DNA of 64,000 nucleotides from Longitalea arenae (GTDB lineage: Bacteria > Bacteroidota > Bacteroidia > Chitinophagales > Chitinophagaceae), in contig NZ_JAFFJX010000002.1 in the NCBI RefSeq assembly GCF_016924755.1, forward strand, positions 1 through 64,000, given 5' to 3'. Shown in pieces: positions 28,419 to 36,900 of this stretch (the first letter of the stretch is position 1; every line of letters starts with the position of its first letter). Position numbers and translations under genes: made by a program. The notes under the pieces are model-generated. The model did not search any database and was not told where the DNA came from. It was given only the letters and a program-made list of their open reading frames with translations.

Positions 28419-29513
28419 TTATTGAATCGATTTTATAAAAACCTCATTATTGTTGATCGATACATTGAACGGGACAGCTGCTTTCAGGGCCATAAAAGCC
28501 TGTTCAACGGTTTCATTCTGCAGCGAACCATTAAATACCAGCTGCCTGGCTGCCTCATCTTCAAAATAGATCCTGATATTATACCATCTTTCCAGCTTCA
28601 GGGCCAGCTGTTCGAAATTGTCGCCGCGGAACTCGAGCCGGTTATATACCCAGGCTGTTTCCAGATGTTCATGCTCGGCTGCCGTGCTGTCAATACGAAT
28701 GATCTGCGGTGGCGCTGGCGGCGTATTTGTCGTGCTGGTTTTCGCCCCGGCTTCTGCCAGAAAGCTGCTGGCGGGCAACACGATCTTTTCATTCGGATGC
28801 AGGTAAACAGGTTTATTGCTCGCATCCCCTTTGCGGGTTATTTGTACCAGCCCCCGGATCAGGGTTGTTTCAATTATTTTTTCCTCGGGATACGATTTCA
28901 CATTAAAGGCGGTACCCAGCACCTTGATATCGATGCTTCCGGCATGAACAATAAATGGCTTTTTCTGATGCGTAGAAGCCGAGGTGACCGTTACCACATC
29001 AAAATACGCTTCGCCTTCGAGGGTGATCTCGCGCACCGGACCACTGAAATTCGCATACACAATGCGGGAACCTGCATTCAACCATACGGTTGACCCATCG
29101 GGCAGAATGGTGCGGGTTTTACTTCCTTTAGGGGCCACCACTTCATTAGCCGCAAGGGCTTGCTGTTTCCGGTTCCAGCTGGTAAAAAACCAGGTCCCGA
29201 TCGCCAGCGCCGCTACTATTGCGGCAGCCCAGTATATTTTCCTTCTTTTTTTGAGAGGTACAACAGGAGCGCCCGGGTGCGACAAAGCCGTTTCTGCTGC
29301 CGACAATTGCAGGATGCGATTGATCTTATCTCCATGCCCCGTTTCTTCAGACGCGGATGTATTTACCGACCATAACTGGTGCAGCATTTCATATTGCTGC
29401 ATCAGTTCGGGATGTTGCTGCAATAAGCTGTTCAGTTCTTCTTTATCCTGTTCAGTAATATCCCCGCTCAAACTGCGAGACAGCAAAAACCAAATTCTTT
29501 CGGGTGTTTCCAT
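28419..29513 (-). CDS. FecR-family anti-sigma factor
   Basis: A 364-residue inner-membrane protein. A cytoplasmic N-terminal domain (about 1-90) would bind the sigma factor. A single transmembrane helix (KIYWAAAIVAALAIGTWFF, 92-110) follows. The periplasmic FecR domain (about 125-240, GSKTRTILPDGSTVWLNAGS) and a C-terminal STN-contacting DUF4974 domain (about 290-362) complete it. It transmits substrate occupancy of the STN-containing SusC to the ECF sigma factor encoded just upstream. Layout and length are standard for the Bacteroidota family. Confidence 0.93.
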   Translation of the reverse strand: METPERIWFLLSRSLSGDITEQDKEELNSLLQQHPELMQQYEMLHQLWSVNTSASEETGHGDKINRILQLSAAETALSHPGAPVVPLKKRRKIYWAAAIVAALAIGTWFFTSWNRKQQALAANEVVAPKGSKTRTILPDGSTVWLNAGSRIVYANFSGPVREITLEGEAYFDVVTVTSASTHQKKPFIVHAGSIDIKVLGTAFNVKSYPEEKIIETTLIRGLVQITRKGDASNKPVYLHPNEKIVLPASSFLAEAGAKTSTTNTPPAPPQIIRIDSTAAEHEHLETAWVYNRLEFRGDNFEQLALKLERWYNIRIYFEDEAARQLVFNGSLQNETVEQAFMALKAAVPFNVSINNNEVFIKSIQ

Positions 29514-29617
29514 TTTCGCCTGGTGCGTTTATGTTTATAAGGACAGGCTTTTTTGAAAAGACCATTAAGGCTTTTAGAAAAATATTTTTCAAACCTGAAC
29601 GTGAGGTGACATAAGGA

Positions 29618-29735
29618 GTAATGTGCTGATATGCTAATGTGCTGATGAGCTGACTCGCTATTGAATACAAAGACCATTCGGCCAGGCAAGGCCTCGCCGG
29701 GATTCACCATAAACCATTCACCATTGACCATTCAC
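29618..29735. repeat. Word repeats between sigma factor and fecR genes
   Basis: AATGTGCTGATATGCTAATG words at 29619-29655 are followed by a GC-rich palindromic part (GGCCAGGCAAGGCCTCGCC, about 29680-29698). ATTCACCATAAACCATTCACC words then run at 29700-29735. Two vocabularies used elsewhere in the window meet here around one GC-rich centre. Confidence 0.6.
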
Positions 29736-30319
29736 GACTGCTTCCTGGTGGTTATTTCAAACCCCCTGGCAGCGCGGTTGACCTGCAGTTCGGAACAGAT
29801 CTTTTTGATGGCGATGGCCATTTGCACATCGACGGTATTGACGGAAATATTGAGGATCTCGGCTACTTCACGGTGCTTGAGGCCGTCTTCACGCACCAGT
29901 TTGAAGATCATTTTACAACGGGGTGGTAAATTATCAACTGCCTGTTGCATGCGTTTCATCATCTCGGCAGTGACCAGCAGGTTATAGGGATCAGAAACTA
30001 CCTGGCCCGCTTCGATGTCAAGATCATCGAAAGGGGCCCTGATCAACTCAGTGGCTTTTTGCGAGATCGCGTTCAGGGACCTGTTCTTTACGGCAACATA
30101 TAAATATACGGTGAGATTCTCTACTTCGTTTATGCGCTGGCGGTTGCTCCACAATTTTACAAAAACATCTTCCACTATTTCTTCAGCTATTTCGGGCGAG
30201 CGGGTAATGGCCCGGGCAAAATGATGCAGGCGTTTGCTGAATAACCGGTACAGCTCAGCCAGACATTGTTCATTTCCGGCATATATACCTTGCTGAATAT
30301 GTGGCAGGCTAATGGTCAT
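29732..30319 (-). CDS. ECF RNA polymerase sigma factor (Bacteroidota sigma-70 type)
   Basis: A 195-residue sigma factor with region 2 (FARAITRSPEIAEEIVEDVFVKLWSNR, about 33-60) and region 4 (LPPRCKMIFKLVREDGLKHREVAEILNISVNTVDVQM, about 130-168). It pairs with the FecR protein encoded 218 bp downstream and should direct transcription of the STN-type SusC/SusD pair. It follows a GH43 gene with a hairpin in between, so it may have its own promoter. Confidence 0.92.
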   Translation of the reverse strand: MTISLPHIQQGIYAGNEQCLAELYRLFSKRLHHFARAITRSPEIAEEIVEDVFVKLWSNRQRINEVENLTVYLYVAVKNRSLNAISQKATELIRAPFDDLDIEAGQVVSDPYNLLVTAEMMKRMQQAVDNLPPRCKMIFKLVREDGLKHREVAEILNISVNTVDVQMAIAIKKICSELQVNRAARGFEITTRKQS

Positions 30320-30378
30320 ACTTTTTCAATAAGCAATCAATCGGCGATAAATGTAGTCAATTTTTGGAAATAATGAAA

Positions 30379-30426
30379 GCGCCATGCCGGCTGCCGCCAA
30401 AAACGACAGCCATCCAAACATGGCGC
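30379..30426 (-). terminator. Hairpin after the GH43 gene
   Basis: GCGCCATG at 30379-30386 pairs with CATGGCGC at 30419-30426, with inner GGCTG/CAGCC. On the minus strand it is followed by TTTCATTATTT. It probably reduces read-through from the GH43 gene into the sigma-factor gene. Confidence 0.5.
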
Positions 30427-30445
30427 ACACTTTATTCCTTTACAA

Positions 30446-32050
30446 CTATTCCACCCGAAACCAATCAAGATCAGCAAAACCCGCATCATTGGTCACCGTA
30501 GTGCGGGTGCAGAACAATCCCAGTTTGGCGCCGATCCACCGGCCGGGCACCGCAGTAAATGTCTCACCGGCTGTTGTGAATTGTTTTCCATCTTCACTAT
30601 ACGAAAAACTGCATTTGGCTCCTTCTGCAACCTGTACCCGCAGGTAGATGGTTGTGCCGGAGATCTTACCAATCCCTTTTTCCTGTTCGGCCTTACCGGC
30701 TTCCGCTTTGTCGCACACCACGTAAGAGAGATAGATCCCGTCGTCTTTCTTCGTGAGGCCAACATATGCATAGTCGGAACCCATTACCATGAGCCCGGTT
30801 CGCTCGCCTGCTAACCTTGGTTTAAAATCGAGTTTTACCGTAGCAGTGAATTTTTCTGCCGGAAATTTCTGCATTAATACGTTCGGTACAAACCAGAGAT
30901 TTTTTGCCGTATCGGATACCATACCGCTGAATAAACGCAGGGAGCCATTTGCCGGAAAAGCCCAATAGGGTTTTGGATTCGCCTGCCATTGCCATTGCAA
31001 TCCCAACGTGTGCCCATTGAATTCATCCGATTCCTGCGGCGTTTGTACCGGGTATGTTTTGCCAACATTCGGCTTTTTATGTTCAGTCACCGGCTCCCCC
31101 TTTCCATCTCCATCTTTATCGATGCCGATCACCGGCCAGTTATTCACCCACTTCATCGGTTGCAGATGAACGATACGGCCATAAGCACCTACATCCTGAA
31201 AATGCAGGAACCAGTCCTCCCCGGTTTTTGTATCCACCCAGGCGCCCTGGTGCGGACCGTTTATCTTTGTATTGCCCTGGTCCATCACTACTTTTCTTTC
31301 GTAGGGACCATAGATATTTTTTGAACGCAACGCCAGTTGCCAGCCCGTAGCTACTCCTCCGGCCGGGGCAAAAATGTAATAATACCCATTGCGTTTGTAG
31401 AGTTTGGGACCTTCGAGTGTAGGGTCTAAATCGTGGCCATCAAACACCATTACGCCGCCATCCAATACTTTGGTGCCGGTAGCGTCGAGTCTTTTTACTA
31501 CAATAATACTTTTTATTCCGGCCCTGCTGCCGGCGTATGCATGTGCCAGGTATACCTTGCCATCTTCGTCCCAGAACGGGCAGGGATCGATCAATCCTTT
31601 GCCGCCTTCCACCAGGATGGGATCAGACCAGGGACCATTGATGCTTTTTGCTTTTACTACATAAATGCCGAAATCGGGATCGGGATAATAAATGTAGAAC
31701 TCATTATTATGATACCGGATGGCGGGCGCCCATACTCCACCTCCATGACGCACTTGCGAAAAATGGTCATAGGGCGGCTGGCGTTTCAATGCATGGCCGA
31801 TCAGGGTCCAGTTCACAAGGTCTTTTGAGTGCAGGACCGGCAGTCCCGGTATGGCATCAAAACTGGAAGCTACCAAATAATAATCATCGCCAACGCGGCA
31901 AACATCGGGATCGGAATAATCAGCATAAATAACCGGATTCTTATAGGTACCATTTTTGTTATCAGGCACCCACACCTTGGAAACATATGGCTGTTGTGCG
32001 GATGCATACAAACTAAAGAGAGAGAAACTTAATGCAAATAGTTTTTTCAT
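30446..32050 (-). CDS. GH43-family glycosidase
   Basis: A 534-residue secreted protein with a signal peptide ending YASAQ. The five-bladed propeller domain occupies about 25-320. It carries the three acidic residues of GH43: the aspartate in YADYSDPDVCR near residue 45, the aspartate in GLIDPCPFWDEDG near 160, and the glutamate in LEGPKLYKR near 213. A C-terminal beta-sandwich (about 345-534) is typical of xylosidase/arabinofuranosidase subgroups. In this locus removal of arabinose or xylose side chains from pectin is plausible, but the exact linkage cannot be deduced. Confidence 0.88.
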   Translation of the reverse strand: MKKLFALSFSLFSLYASAQQPYVSKVWVPDNKNGTYKNPVIYADYSDPDVCRVGDDYYLVASSFDAIPGLPVLHSKDLVNWTLIGHALKRQPPYDHFSQVRHGGGVWAPAIRYHNNEFYIYYPDPDFGIYVVKAKSINGPWSDPILVEGGKGLIDPCPFWDEDGKVYLAHAYAGSRAGIKSIIVVKRLDATGTKVLDGGVMVFDGHDLDPTLEGPKLYKRNGYYYIFAPAGGVATGWQLALRSKNIYGPYERKVVMDQGNTKINGPHQGAWVDTKTGEDWFLHFQDVGAYGRIVHLQPMKWVNNWPVIGIDKDGDGKGEPVTEHKKPNVGKTYPVQTPQESDEFNGHTLGLQWQWQANPKPYWAFPANGSLRLFSGMVSDTAKNLWFVPNVLMQKFPAEKFTATVKLDFKPRLAGERTGLMVMGSDYAYVGLTKKDDGIYLSYVVCDKAEAGKAEQEKGIGKISGTTIYLRVQVAEGAKCSFSYSEDGKQFTTAGETFTAVPGRWIGAKLGLFCTRTTVTNDAGFADLDWFRVE

Positions 32051-32065
32051 TTATAGTCGGTTTCT

Positions 32066-32205
32066 TATCGTGAATGGTGAATGCCCGCCCGACTAAACGT
32101 CGTTCGGGCGGGGTCAATGGTCAATGGGACGATTAACTTTATCAACTCTGGCAAATTTTTCAACTCGTCAACTGCTCAACTAGTCAACTGGTCAACTCAT
32201 CTCAA
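32066..32205. repeat. Two word-repeat blocks with a GC palindrome, between GH43 and pectinesterase genes
   Basis: Words TGAATGGTGAATG and GGTCAATGGTCAATGGG flank the palindrome CCCGCCCGA ... TCGGGCGGG at about 32086-32114. A second block at about 32147-32203 repeats CAACTCGTCAACTGCTCAAC and CTAGTCAACTGGTCAACTC. Together they fill the 146-bp gap and run to the pectinesterase stop codon. Confidence 0.65.
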
Positions 32206-33180
32206 CGGATCCCAATCACCAAAAATATTCTTCAGGGTGTATTCCTTGGCTTGTTTTTTTGTTAACTGGTGCGACCAGGCGGCGCGGCCTTCGGGATTGG
32301 CGCCTGGCCCTTTGCTGTTGTACTCGGCATAAAAAGCCGTTTTTTCATTTGCGGGATTTCGCCAGTTATCCCAACCGATGGCGGAAATATGCTGCCCCAT
32401 CTCAGTATTGATGAACACGGTTCTGGCATATGGGCGCCATGGACGGCCCAGCAATACTTTTGTTGCTCCCGTATCCGCCAGCAGTTTACAATTGAAAAAA
32501 ACAAATCCATACGCCTGCCTGGGCGTGGTTGATGCTGCTGTTATGTATGAATTGGACAGGCTTTTAATGGTGCAGTCCTGGAAAACGACGGTAGCCGGAC
32601 CAAAAATAAAATCGGTCGTGCCCTCTATATGGCAGTCTTTATAATACTGGCGGCTGCTGTCGATACCCACATAGAGGGTATCCTGGTTGCCAAGCAGGCG
32701 GCAGTTCACGATCACGCAGCGATCGCTTTCTGCATGCAGGGCCACGGCCTGGCCTACGCGCCCGGCCGCATTTTGGATGGTTAGGTTTTCTGCGCGGAAA
32801 TCATTTCCTCTCACCAATACGGTATAACTATTAAAGGTGCTGAACTTGTCGCGGCCCCTTTCATCTTTTTTACCATCTGCATACGGTTTACCACTGTAAT
32901 CAGACCAGGTGATGATGGTGCTGTCGCGGCTCTCCCCGACCAGGGAAATATTGGTCTTCCAGCTTGGGATGACAAGTTTCTCATGGTATACGCCTTTCCT
33001 GATAAAAATAGTTACCCGCTCCTGTGAGAAATCGCGCATGGCATTTACGGCTTCCTGAATGGTTTTATAATTGCCGCTGCCATCCTGCGATACGGTCAAA
33101 TATTTGGGGTAGCTTTCTTGCTGCGCGAAGGCATTCGCAACAGGAAAAAGCAACAACAATAATATCCTGAAACTTTTCAT
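32197..33180 (-). CDS. Pectin methylesterase (CE8)
   Basis: A 327-residue secreted beta-helix enzyme with a signal peptide ending NAFAQ. The CE8 active site is intact: GNQDTLY (oxyanion glutamine and acid aspartate), TTDFIFG (nucleophile aspartate, near residue 190) and LGRPWRPYAR (arginine and tryptophan of the substrate cleft). It removes methyl esters from homogalacturonan, preparing it for pectate lyase and polygalacturonase. Length is standard. It is flanked on both sides by word repeats within the gene run. Confidence 0.93.
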   Translation of the reverse strand: MKSFRILLLLLFPVANAFAQQESYPKYLTVSQDGSGNYKTIQEAVNAMRDFSQERVTIFIRKGVYHEKLVIPSWKTNISLVGESRDSTIITWSDYSGKPYADGKKDERGRDKFSTFNSYTVLVRGNDFRAENLTIQNAAGRVGQAVALHAESDRCVIVNCRLLGNQDTLYVGIDSSRQYYKDCHIEGTTDFIFGPATVVFQDCTIKSLSNSYITAASTTPRQAYGFVFFNCKLLADTGATKVLLGRPWRPYARTVFINTEMGQHISAIGWDNWRNPANEKTAFYAEYNSKGPGANPEGRAAWSHQLTKKQAKEYTLKNIFGDWDPLR

Positions 33181-33203
33181 AACTAAGATTATATTGGGAA
33201 TGC

Positions 33204-33281
33204 TGGTAGCTAGTGGTATATGGCTTGCAAAACTTATGTTCGAAGCTCGCTTCTTTCCTTGCCTTCCCCACTTGCCACTAG
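33204..33281. repeat. Word repeat, GGTAGCTAGTGG / CCACTAGCTA type
   Basis: GCTGGTAGCTAGTGG near the left end faces the complementary words CACTTGCCACTAGCTA at the right end, with CGAAGCTCGCTTC between them. It is a further, shorter case of the dyad word pattern, adjoining the esterase stop codon. Confidence 0.5.
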
Positions 33282-34196
33282 CTATTTTAGAAATCCCATT
33301 TCAACAAGCCACGCTTCACATAAACCCGTCCACAACTGCGTAGAGCCGGGATTGTTACGCAGCGCAATATTGTGACCACCCTGCGGAAAGATATGAAGGC
33401 TTGCCGCCACCTTCTTTTCGAGCAAGGCCTGATAGAAATAGATACTGTTGCGGGGATCAACCGCTTTGTCATCATTCGCATGCACCAGGAAACAAGGCGG
33501 CGTGTTTGGCTGCACCTGTAACTCCATGGAAAATTTTGCCAGTTGCTCTTTTGAAGGATCTGGCCCCAACAGATTATCGCGGCTTCCCTTATGCGTATAT
33601 GCTCCCATGGTGATCACCGGTGAAACCAGGATCGTGAAATCAGGGCGATACGCAATGGCATTCAGGCTATCGCCGATGGCAGCCACATCTTCGGTATTGT
33701 TGCCTACCCAGGCAGCCAGATGACCACCGGCGGAAACGCCCAAAATGCCGATCTTGTTTTGTAGAAGATTCCATTTGGCGGCATTGGCGCGAATGACACG
33801 AATAGCGCGCTGCGCATCCTGCAAGGGGCCTTTATCCCGCTGCACCAGATCGGGCGAAATGGGTAAGCGGTAATTGAGCACAAAAGCGCTAATACCCATC
33901 GTGTTGAACCATTTGGCCAGCTGAAAACCACTGATCTGGTAAGACAAATGATGATAGCCGCCACCCGGACAAATCAGCACTGCACACTGTTTGTTTTCCT
34001 GCACCGATGGAAAGAAGGCATAGATCCCCGGCGTACCTACCTGGTACACCCGTTCGTTATAGATGCTGTCATTTAACCGCATGCCTTTTGAATTCGGCAT
34101 CTTACCGGCCGGCCACAGCGGAATGAATTCCTGCGCCTGAACAACCGGTGAACCTAGTGCGATCGTTATCAACAAACAAACAAGCCTTCGATACAT
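33282..34196 (-). CDS. Secreted alpha/beta-hydrolase, probable carbohydrate esterase
   Basis: The start is placed at MYRRLVCLLITIALG, which yields a signal peptide ending VQAQ. The upstream 41 in-frame codons are translated word repeat (CAATTGG type) and are excluded. The mature enzyme has the oxyanion loop CPGGGYHHLS, the nucleophile elbow GVSAGGHLAA, the acid VHANDDKAVDP and the histidine in PQGGHNIAL. It matches the BD-FAE/acetyl-xylan-esterase-like family. Between a pectin methylesterase and a rhamnogalacturonan acetylesterase, deacetylation of pectin is the likely job, but this is inference. Confidence 0.82.
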   Translation of the reverse strand: MYRRLVCLLITIALGSPVVQAQEFIPLWPAGKMPNSKGMRLNDSIYNERVYQVGTPGIYAFFPSVQENKQCAVLICPGGGYHHLSYQISGFQLAKWFNTMGISAFVLNYRLPISPDLVQRDKGPLQDAQRAIRVIRANAAKWNLLQNKIGILGVSAGGHLAAWVGNNTEDVAAIGDSLNAIAYRPDFTILVSPVITMGAYTHKGSRDNLLGPDPSKEQLAKFSMELQVQPNTPPCFLVHANDDKAVDPRNSIYFYQALLEKKVAASLHIFPQGGHNIALRNNPGSTQLWTGLCEAWLVEMGFLK

Positions 34197-34225
34197 GCAA
34201 TGATATTTGATACTTAAGTTAGTCA

Positions 34226-34331
34226 ATGGGCATAACAGACAATGGGCAATTGGCAATAGACAATATACAATATGCAATATGCAATTGGCAATTGGCAATC
34301 GACAATAGACAATATGCAATGGGCAATTGCT
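34226..34331. repeat. Word repeat, CAATTGGCAATAGACAATATG type
   Basis: About 100 bp consist of variants of the words CAATGGG, CAATTGG, CAATAGA and CAATATG. The block fills the gap between the esterase gene and the CE12 gene. The first 15 bp downstream of the CE12 stop codon belong to it. Confidence 0.75.
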
Positions 34332-34339
34332 TATTGGTT

Positions 34340-35074
34340 TTATTTTCTCACCCGCGCTGCCAGTTCGAGGCCGAGGCTTTTAATATTTTTAAAAACTATT
34401 TGCGCAATGACCCGGGCGCCGAGTTCATTGAAGTGGGTATTATCTTCTTTTCCGTTTGGATAGTTCGGGTGCTCGCCGGGCGCCAGGTGATTGAACAATA
34501 ATTTGGACTTCTCAACACCCCATTGCTGCATCAATGCCTGTGCTTCCCTATCGAGGTCGATCAATGGCACTTTGTTTTCGTTGGCCACGTCACGCACAAT
34601 TTGAGCATAGATGTCGTGGGTTCCTGCAATATGGCCGGTGGAATCGAAATTGCGGCGCGCCACCGGTGTCAATAAAACCGGTGTGGCTTTCTTACTGCGG
34701 GTATCGGATATATATTTAAGGAGGTTCGCTTTGAATTGCGCTTCTGTCGTATAACTTTTCTTTGTCTTCACCTCATCATTATGGCCAAATTGAACGAATA
34801 CATAATCGCCTTCCTGCAGGGCAGCCACTACGGGCGCCCAGCGGTTCTCTTCCATAAAGGTTCTGGTACTGCGGCCATTTTGTGCGCGGTTATCAACGGT
34901 TACCGTTGAATCGAAAAAATAGCCAAAGGGCATGCCCCAGCCATGCTCCGGATAGGCTTTGATCTCCTTGTTGGCCATAGTAGAATCGCCGATCAACCAG
35001 ACCGTGATCTTTTTTTGGGGAGGCAGCGCAAACGCTGTCAGTATTAATGATGCAATAACTATCCACCTTTTCAT
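34340..35074 (-). CDS. Rhamnogalacturonan acetylesterase (CE12, SGNH hydrolase)
   Basis: A 244-residue secreted enzyme with a short signal peptide (MKRWIVIASLILTAFA). SGNH blocks are GDSTMANK (nucleophile serine), AQNGRSTRTF, FGHND and DNTHFNELGA (catalytic Asp/His). These match the CE12 family, which removes acetyl groups from rhamnogalacturonan I. It lies 107 bp downstream of the pectate lyase gene in the same direction. Confidence 0.9.
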   Translation of the reverse strand: MKRWIVIASLILTAFALPPQKKITVWLIGDSTMANKEIKAYPEHGWGMPFGYFFDSTVTVDNRAQNGRSTRTFMEENRWAPVVAALQEGDYVFVQFGHNDEVKTKKSYTTEAQFKANLLKYISDTRSKKATPVLLTPVARRNFDSTGHIAGTHDIYAQIVRDVANENKVPLIDLDREAQALMQQWGVEKSKLLFNHLAPGEHPNYPNGKEDNTHFNELGARVIAQIVFKNIKSLGLELAARVRK

Positions 35075-35181
35075 TGCTGTTTATTTATACCCGTATTTAC
35101 TTTTCAGTTTTATCAAGCGGTTAACCGTGGCCTGGTTAGAAACCATGTCACCATTCTCTACCTATCAACTTTATACATGCA

Positions 35182-36618
35182 TCACTTCCCCAATCCATTA
35201 ATATACATTTCAATATTAGTATACTGTTTATCGAGTTTGTAACCGGCTGCATCGCCGGCATCGGCCGGGTTTAATTTATGTTTGATTTCCCAGGCATCGG
35301 GCATGCCATCCTGGTCTTTATCTGCCGCTGCAGGCGTTGATTGCAAGCCCGGCCATGCATTCACGGTGGCTTCATACGGCGTTCCATGCTGATAACCGCC
35401 CTGCACATCAATCAAGCGGCCGGTGCGGTTCTTTACATCGTTGACGATGCGGGCATCGAGGGTATCACGATTCGGCAAACTGCAACCCACATGTTTCAAT
35501 ACCAGTTCATAGGCATCCTGGGCTAACTGTGTTGTTACCGGCACAATGGTAAAAGGAGCTGTAGCTTTGGCAAGCGCAGGATCGTCGCCCATCTTGCTAT
35601 TGCCCAAACGTACGCCCAACCAGTTGTTGCTGGTCACTTCCTTTGAACCATCGACATAATTCCCCTCTACAAAAAATTTACCGTAAGAGATCCCAGGCGG
35701 TTTGCTCCAGGGATTCACCACCTGGTGCATTACGTTCTTATGGGTGTTGGGCCCGTACTTGTAGTAATTGTTTACAACATTATAATTGCCCCCTTCGCCG
35801 GCATATACATTATTACCGCCCCAGTTGTAGATCACATTATTGCGATAATCTACATTTTCATCCGGCATTTGCCGGGTACCATTGAAGCGCGGGTTACGGC
35901 TGTTACAATGCGCGAAGAGATTATGATGCGCTGATAAATGTTTTCCGCCCCAGATACCACCATAACCATGGCGTTCAAAGTCTTTATCGCCCGCTTCAAA
36001 ATGATAGCTGTAGTTCAATGGTTCTGCAATGAGATTCCATTGCAAGGTAGTACTGTCGCCGTTATACACAGAGAACACTTCGTCGGTGCTCCAGCTCATA
36101 GAGCAATGATCGATGATAATATTTTTCCGGCGGGTTCCGCCAAAAGCGTCATCACTTCCGCTGCCATCGACCATACCGCCCCGCTGGTTCTTATCACCCA
36201 TCCGAAAACGCAGGTAGCGGATGATAATGTTATCACCGGCCAGTGCCACCGGATGGTCGGCTAAACAAATACCATCACCGGGCGCTGTTTGCCCGGCAAT
36301 GGTTGCGTTACCCTTTATCTCAAGCTTTGATTGCAGGTGTATAGTGCCCGAAACCGCAAATACGATGATGCGCGGTTCTTTGGCCTGAACGGCTTTGCGG
36401 AAACTGCCGGGGCCATCGTCATTCAGTGTGGTTACCACGAACACTTTACCCCCGCGGCCTCCGGTAGTATACTGACCGAAGCCTTCCGCACCGGGAAAGG
36501 CAAGCGGCTGTGCCCCGAGGTCAGCGAACAGAATTAAATGAAGAATTACCAGCATGATCTTCCGGTTCACATGGCGATCCTGGCTGGCTTGCTTACAGAA
36601 TAACAATCGTTTTATCAT
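35182..36618 (-). CDS. Pectate lyase (PL1-like)
   Basis: A secreted right-handed beta-helix protein beginning the mature part PLAFPGAEGFGQYTTGGRGG. Lyase-type blocks are IIIDHCSMSWSTDE near residue 170 and RNPRFNGTRQMPDENVDYR near 245, where the arginine is the probable base. A C-terminal DKDQDGMPDAWEIKH calcium-loop segment is common in Bacteroidota pectate lyases. The start is uncertain. The outermost ATG (36618) would leave a leader of only a few nucleotides from the proposed promoter, whereas the in-frame ATG at 36555 gives a leader of about 70 nt and a compact signal peptide (MLVILHLILFADLGAQ). It should produce unsaturated oligogalacturonides for the GH105 enzyme. Confidence 0.87.
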   Translation of the reverse strand: MIKRLLFCKQASQDRHVNRKIMLVILHLILFADLGAQPLAFPGAEGFGQYTTGGRGGKVFVVTTLNDDGPGSFRKAVQAKEPRIIVFAVSGTIHLQSKLEIKGNATIAGQTAPGDGICLADHPVALAGDNIIIRYLRFRMGDKNQRGGMVDGSGSDDAFGGTRRKNIIIDHCSMSWSTDEVFSVYNGDSTTLQWNLIAEPLNYSYHFEAGDKDFERHGYGGIWGGKHLSAHHNLFAHCNSRNPRFNGTRQMPDENVDYRNNVIYNWGGNNVYAGEGGNYNVVNNYYKYGPNTHKNVMHQVVNPWSKPPGISYGKFFVEGNYVDGSKEVTSNNWLGVRLGNSKMGDDPALAKATAPFTIVPVTTQLAQDAYELVLKHVGCSLPNRDTLDARIVNDVKNRTGRLIDVQGGYQHGTPYEATVNAWPGLQSTPAAADKDQDGMPDAWEIKHKLNPADAGDAAGYKLDKQYTNIEMYINGLGK

Positions 36619-36629
36619 ACATCCAATGT

Positions 36630-36696
36630 CAATTCTAGTGAGATATTTTGTTAAATGACCGATTCAGCGTTCCTTTTTCTATGCAAACGTTCCCGG
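36630..36696 (-). promoter_or_regulatory. LacI-type operator/promoter module upstream of pectate lyase
   Basis: Minus-strand order is operator CCGGGAACGTTTGCA (36682-36696), ATATCT (36641-36646) and -7 element TAGAATTG (36630-36637). The operator CpG at 36688-36689 is 51 bp from the -7 T. The module is nearly identical in sequence and identical in spacing to the one before susC2. Confidence 0.65.
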
Positions 36697-36704
36697 AACT
36701 CGTT

Positions 36705-36750
36705 CATAGTTCACAGTTCTAAGTTCTAAGTACTCAGTTCTAAATTGCCT
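36705..36750. repeat. Word repeat, AGTTCTAAGTTCTAAGTACTC type
   Basis: Tandem variants of AGTTCTAAGT lie just upstream of the pectate lyase operator. They use the same vocabulary as the repeat at 125-197. Confidence 0.55.
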
Positions 36751-36802
36751 AGATGCAGGTTCCCACGTACTGGTTGCAAACTGAAGTGAAGCAAAGCAAA
36801 AT

Positions 36803-36886
36803 GTGCCACACCTTTGGGCATGACACATTCAGCTTAACAGTTAAGCAGTATTTGAACAGCGGTGCGATACTTTGAAAGTGTGGCAC
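36803..36886 (-). terminator. Long-range hairpin after susD2
   Basis: GTGCCACAC at 36803-36811 pairs with GTGTGGCAC at 36878-36886. An inner stem GCTTAA/TTAAGC with a 3-nt loop lies in the middle. On the minus strand it follows the SusD stop by 15 bp and is followed by ATTTTGC. It is a possible terminator or 3'-end stabilising structure of the susC2-susD2 mRNA. Confidence 0.45.
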
Positions 36887-36900
36887 TCCTTAATGCCGCG

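Noticed and set aside
33282-34319. Longer N-terminus for the alpha/beta-hydrolase starting at 34319
   Set aside because: The extra 41 codons are translated CAATTGG word repeat; a normal signal peptide begins at 34196.
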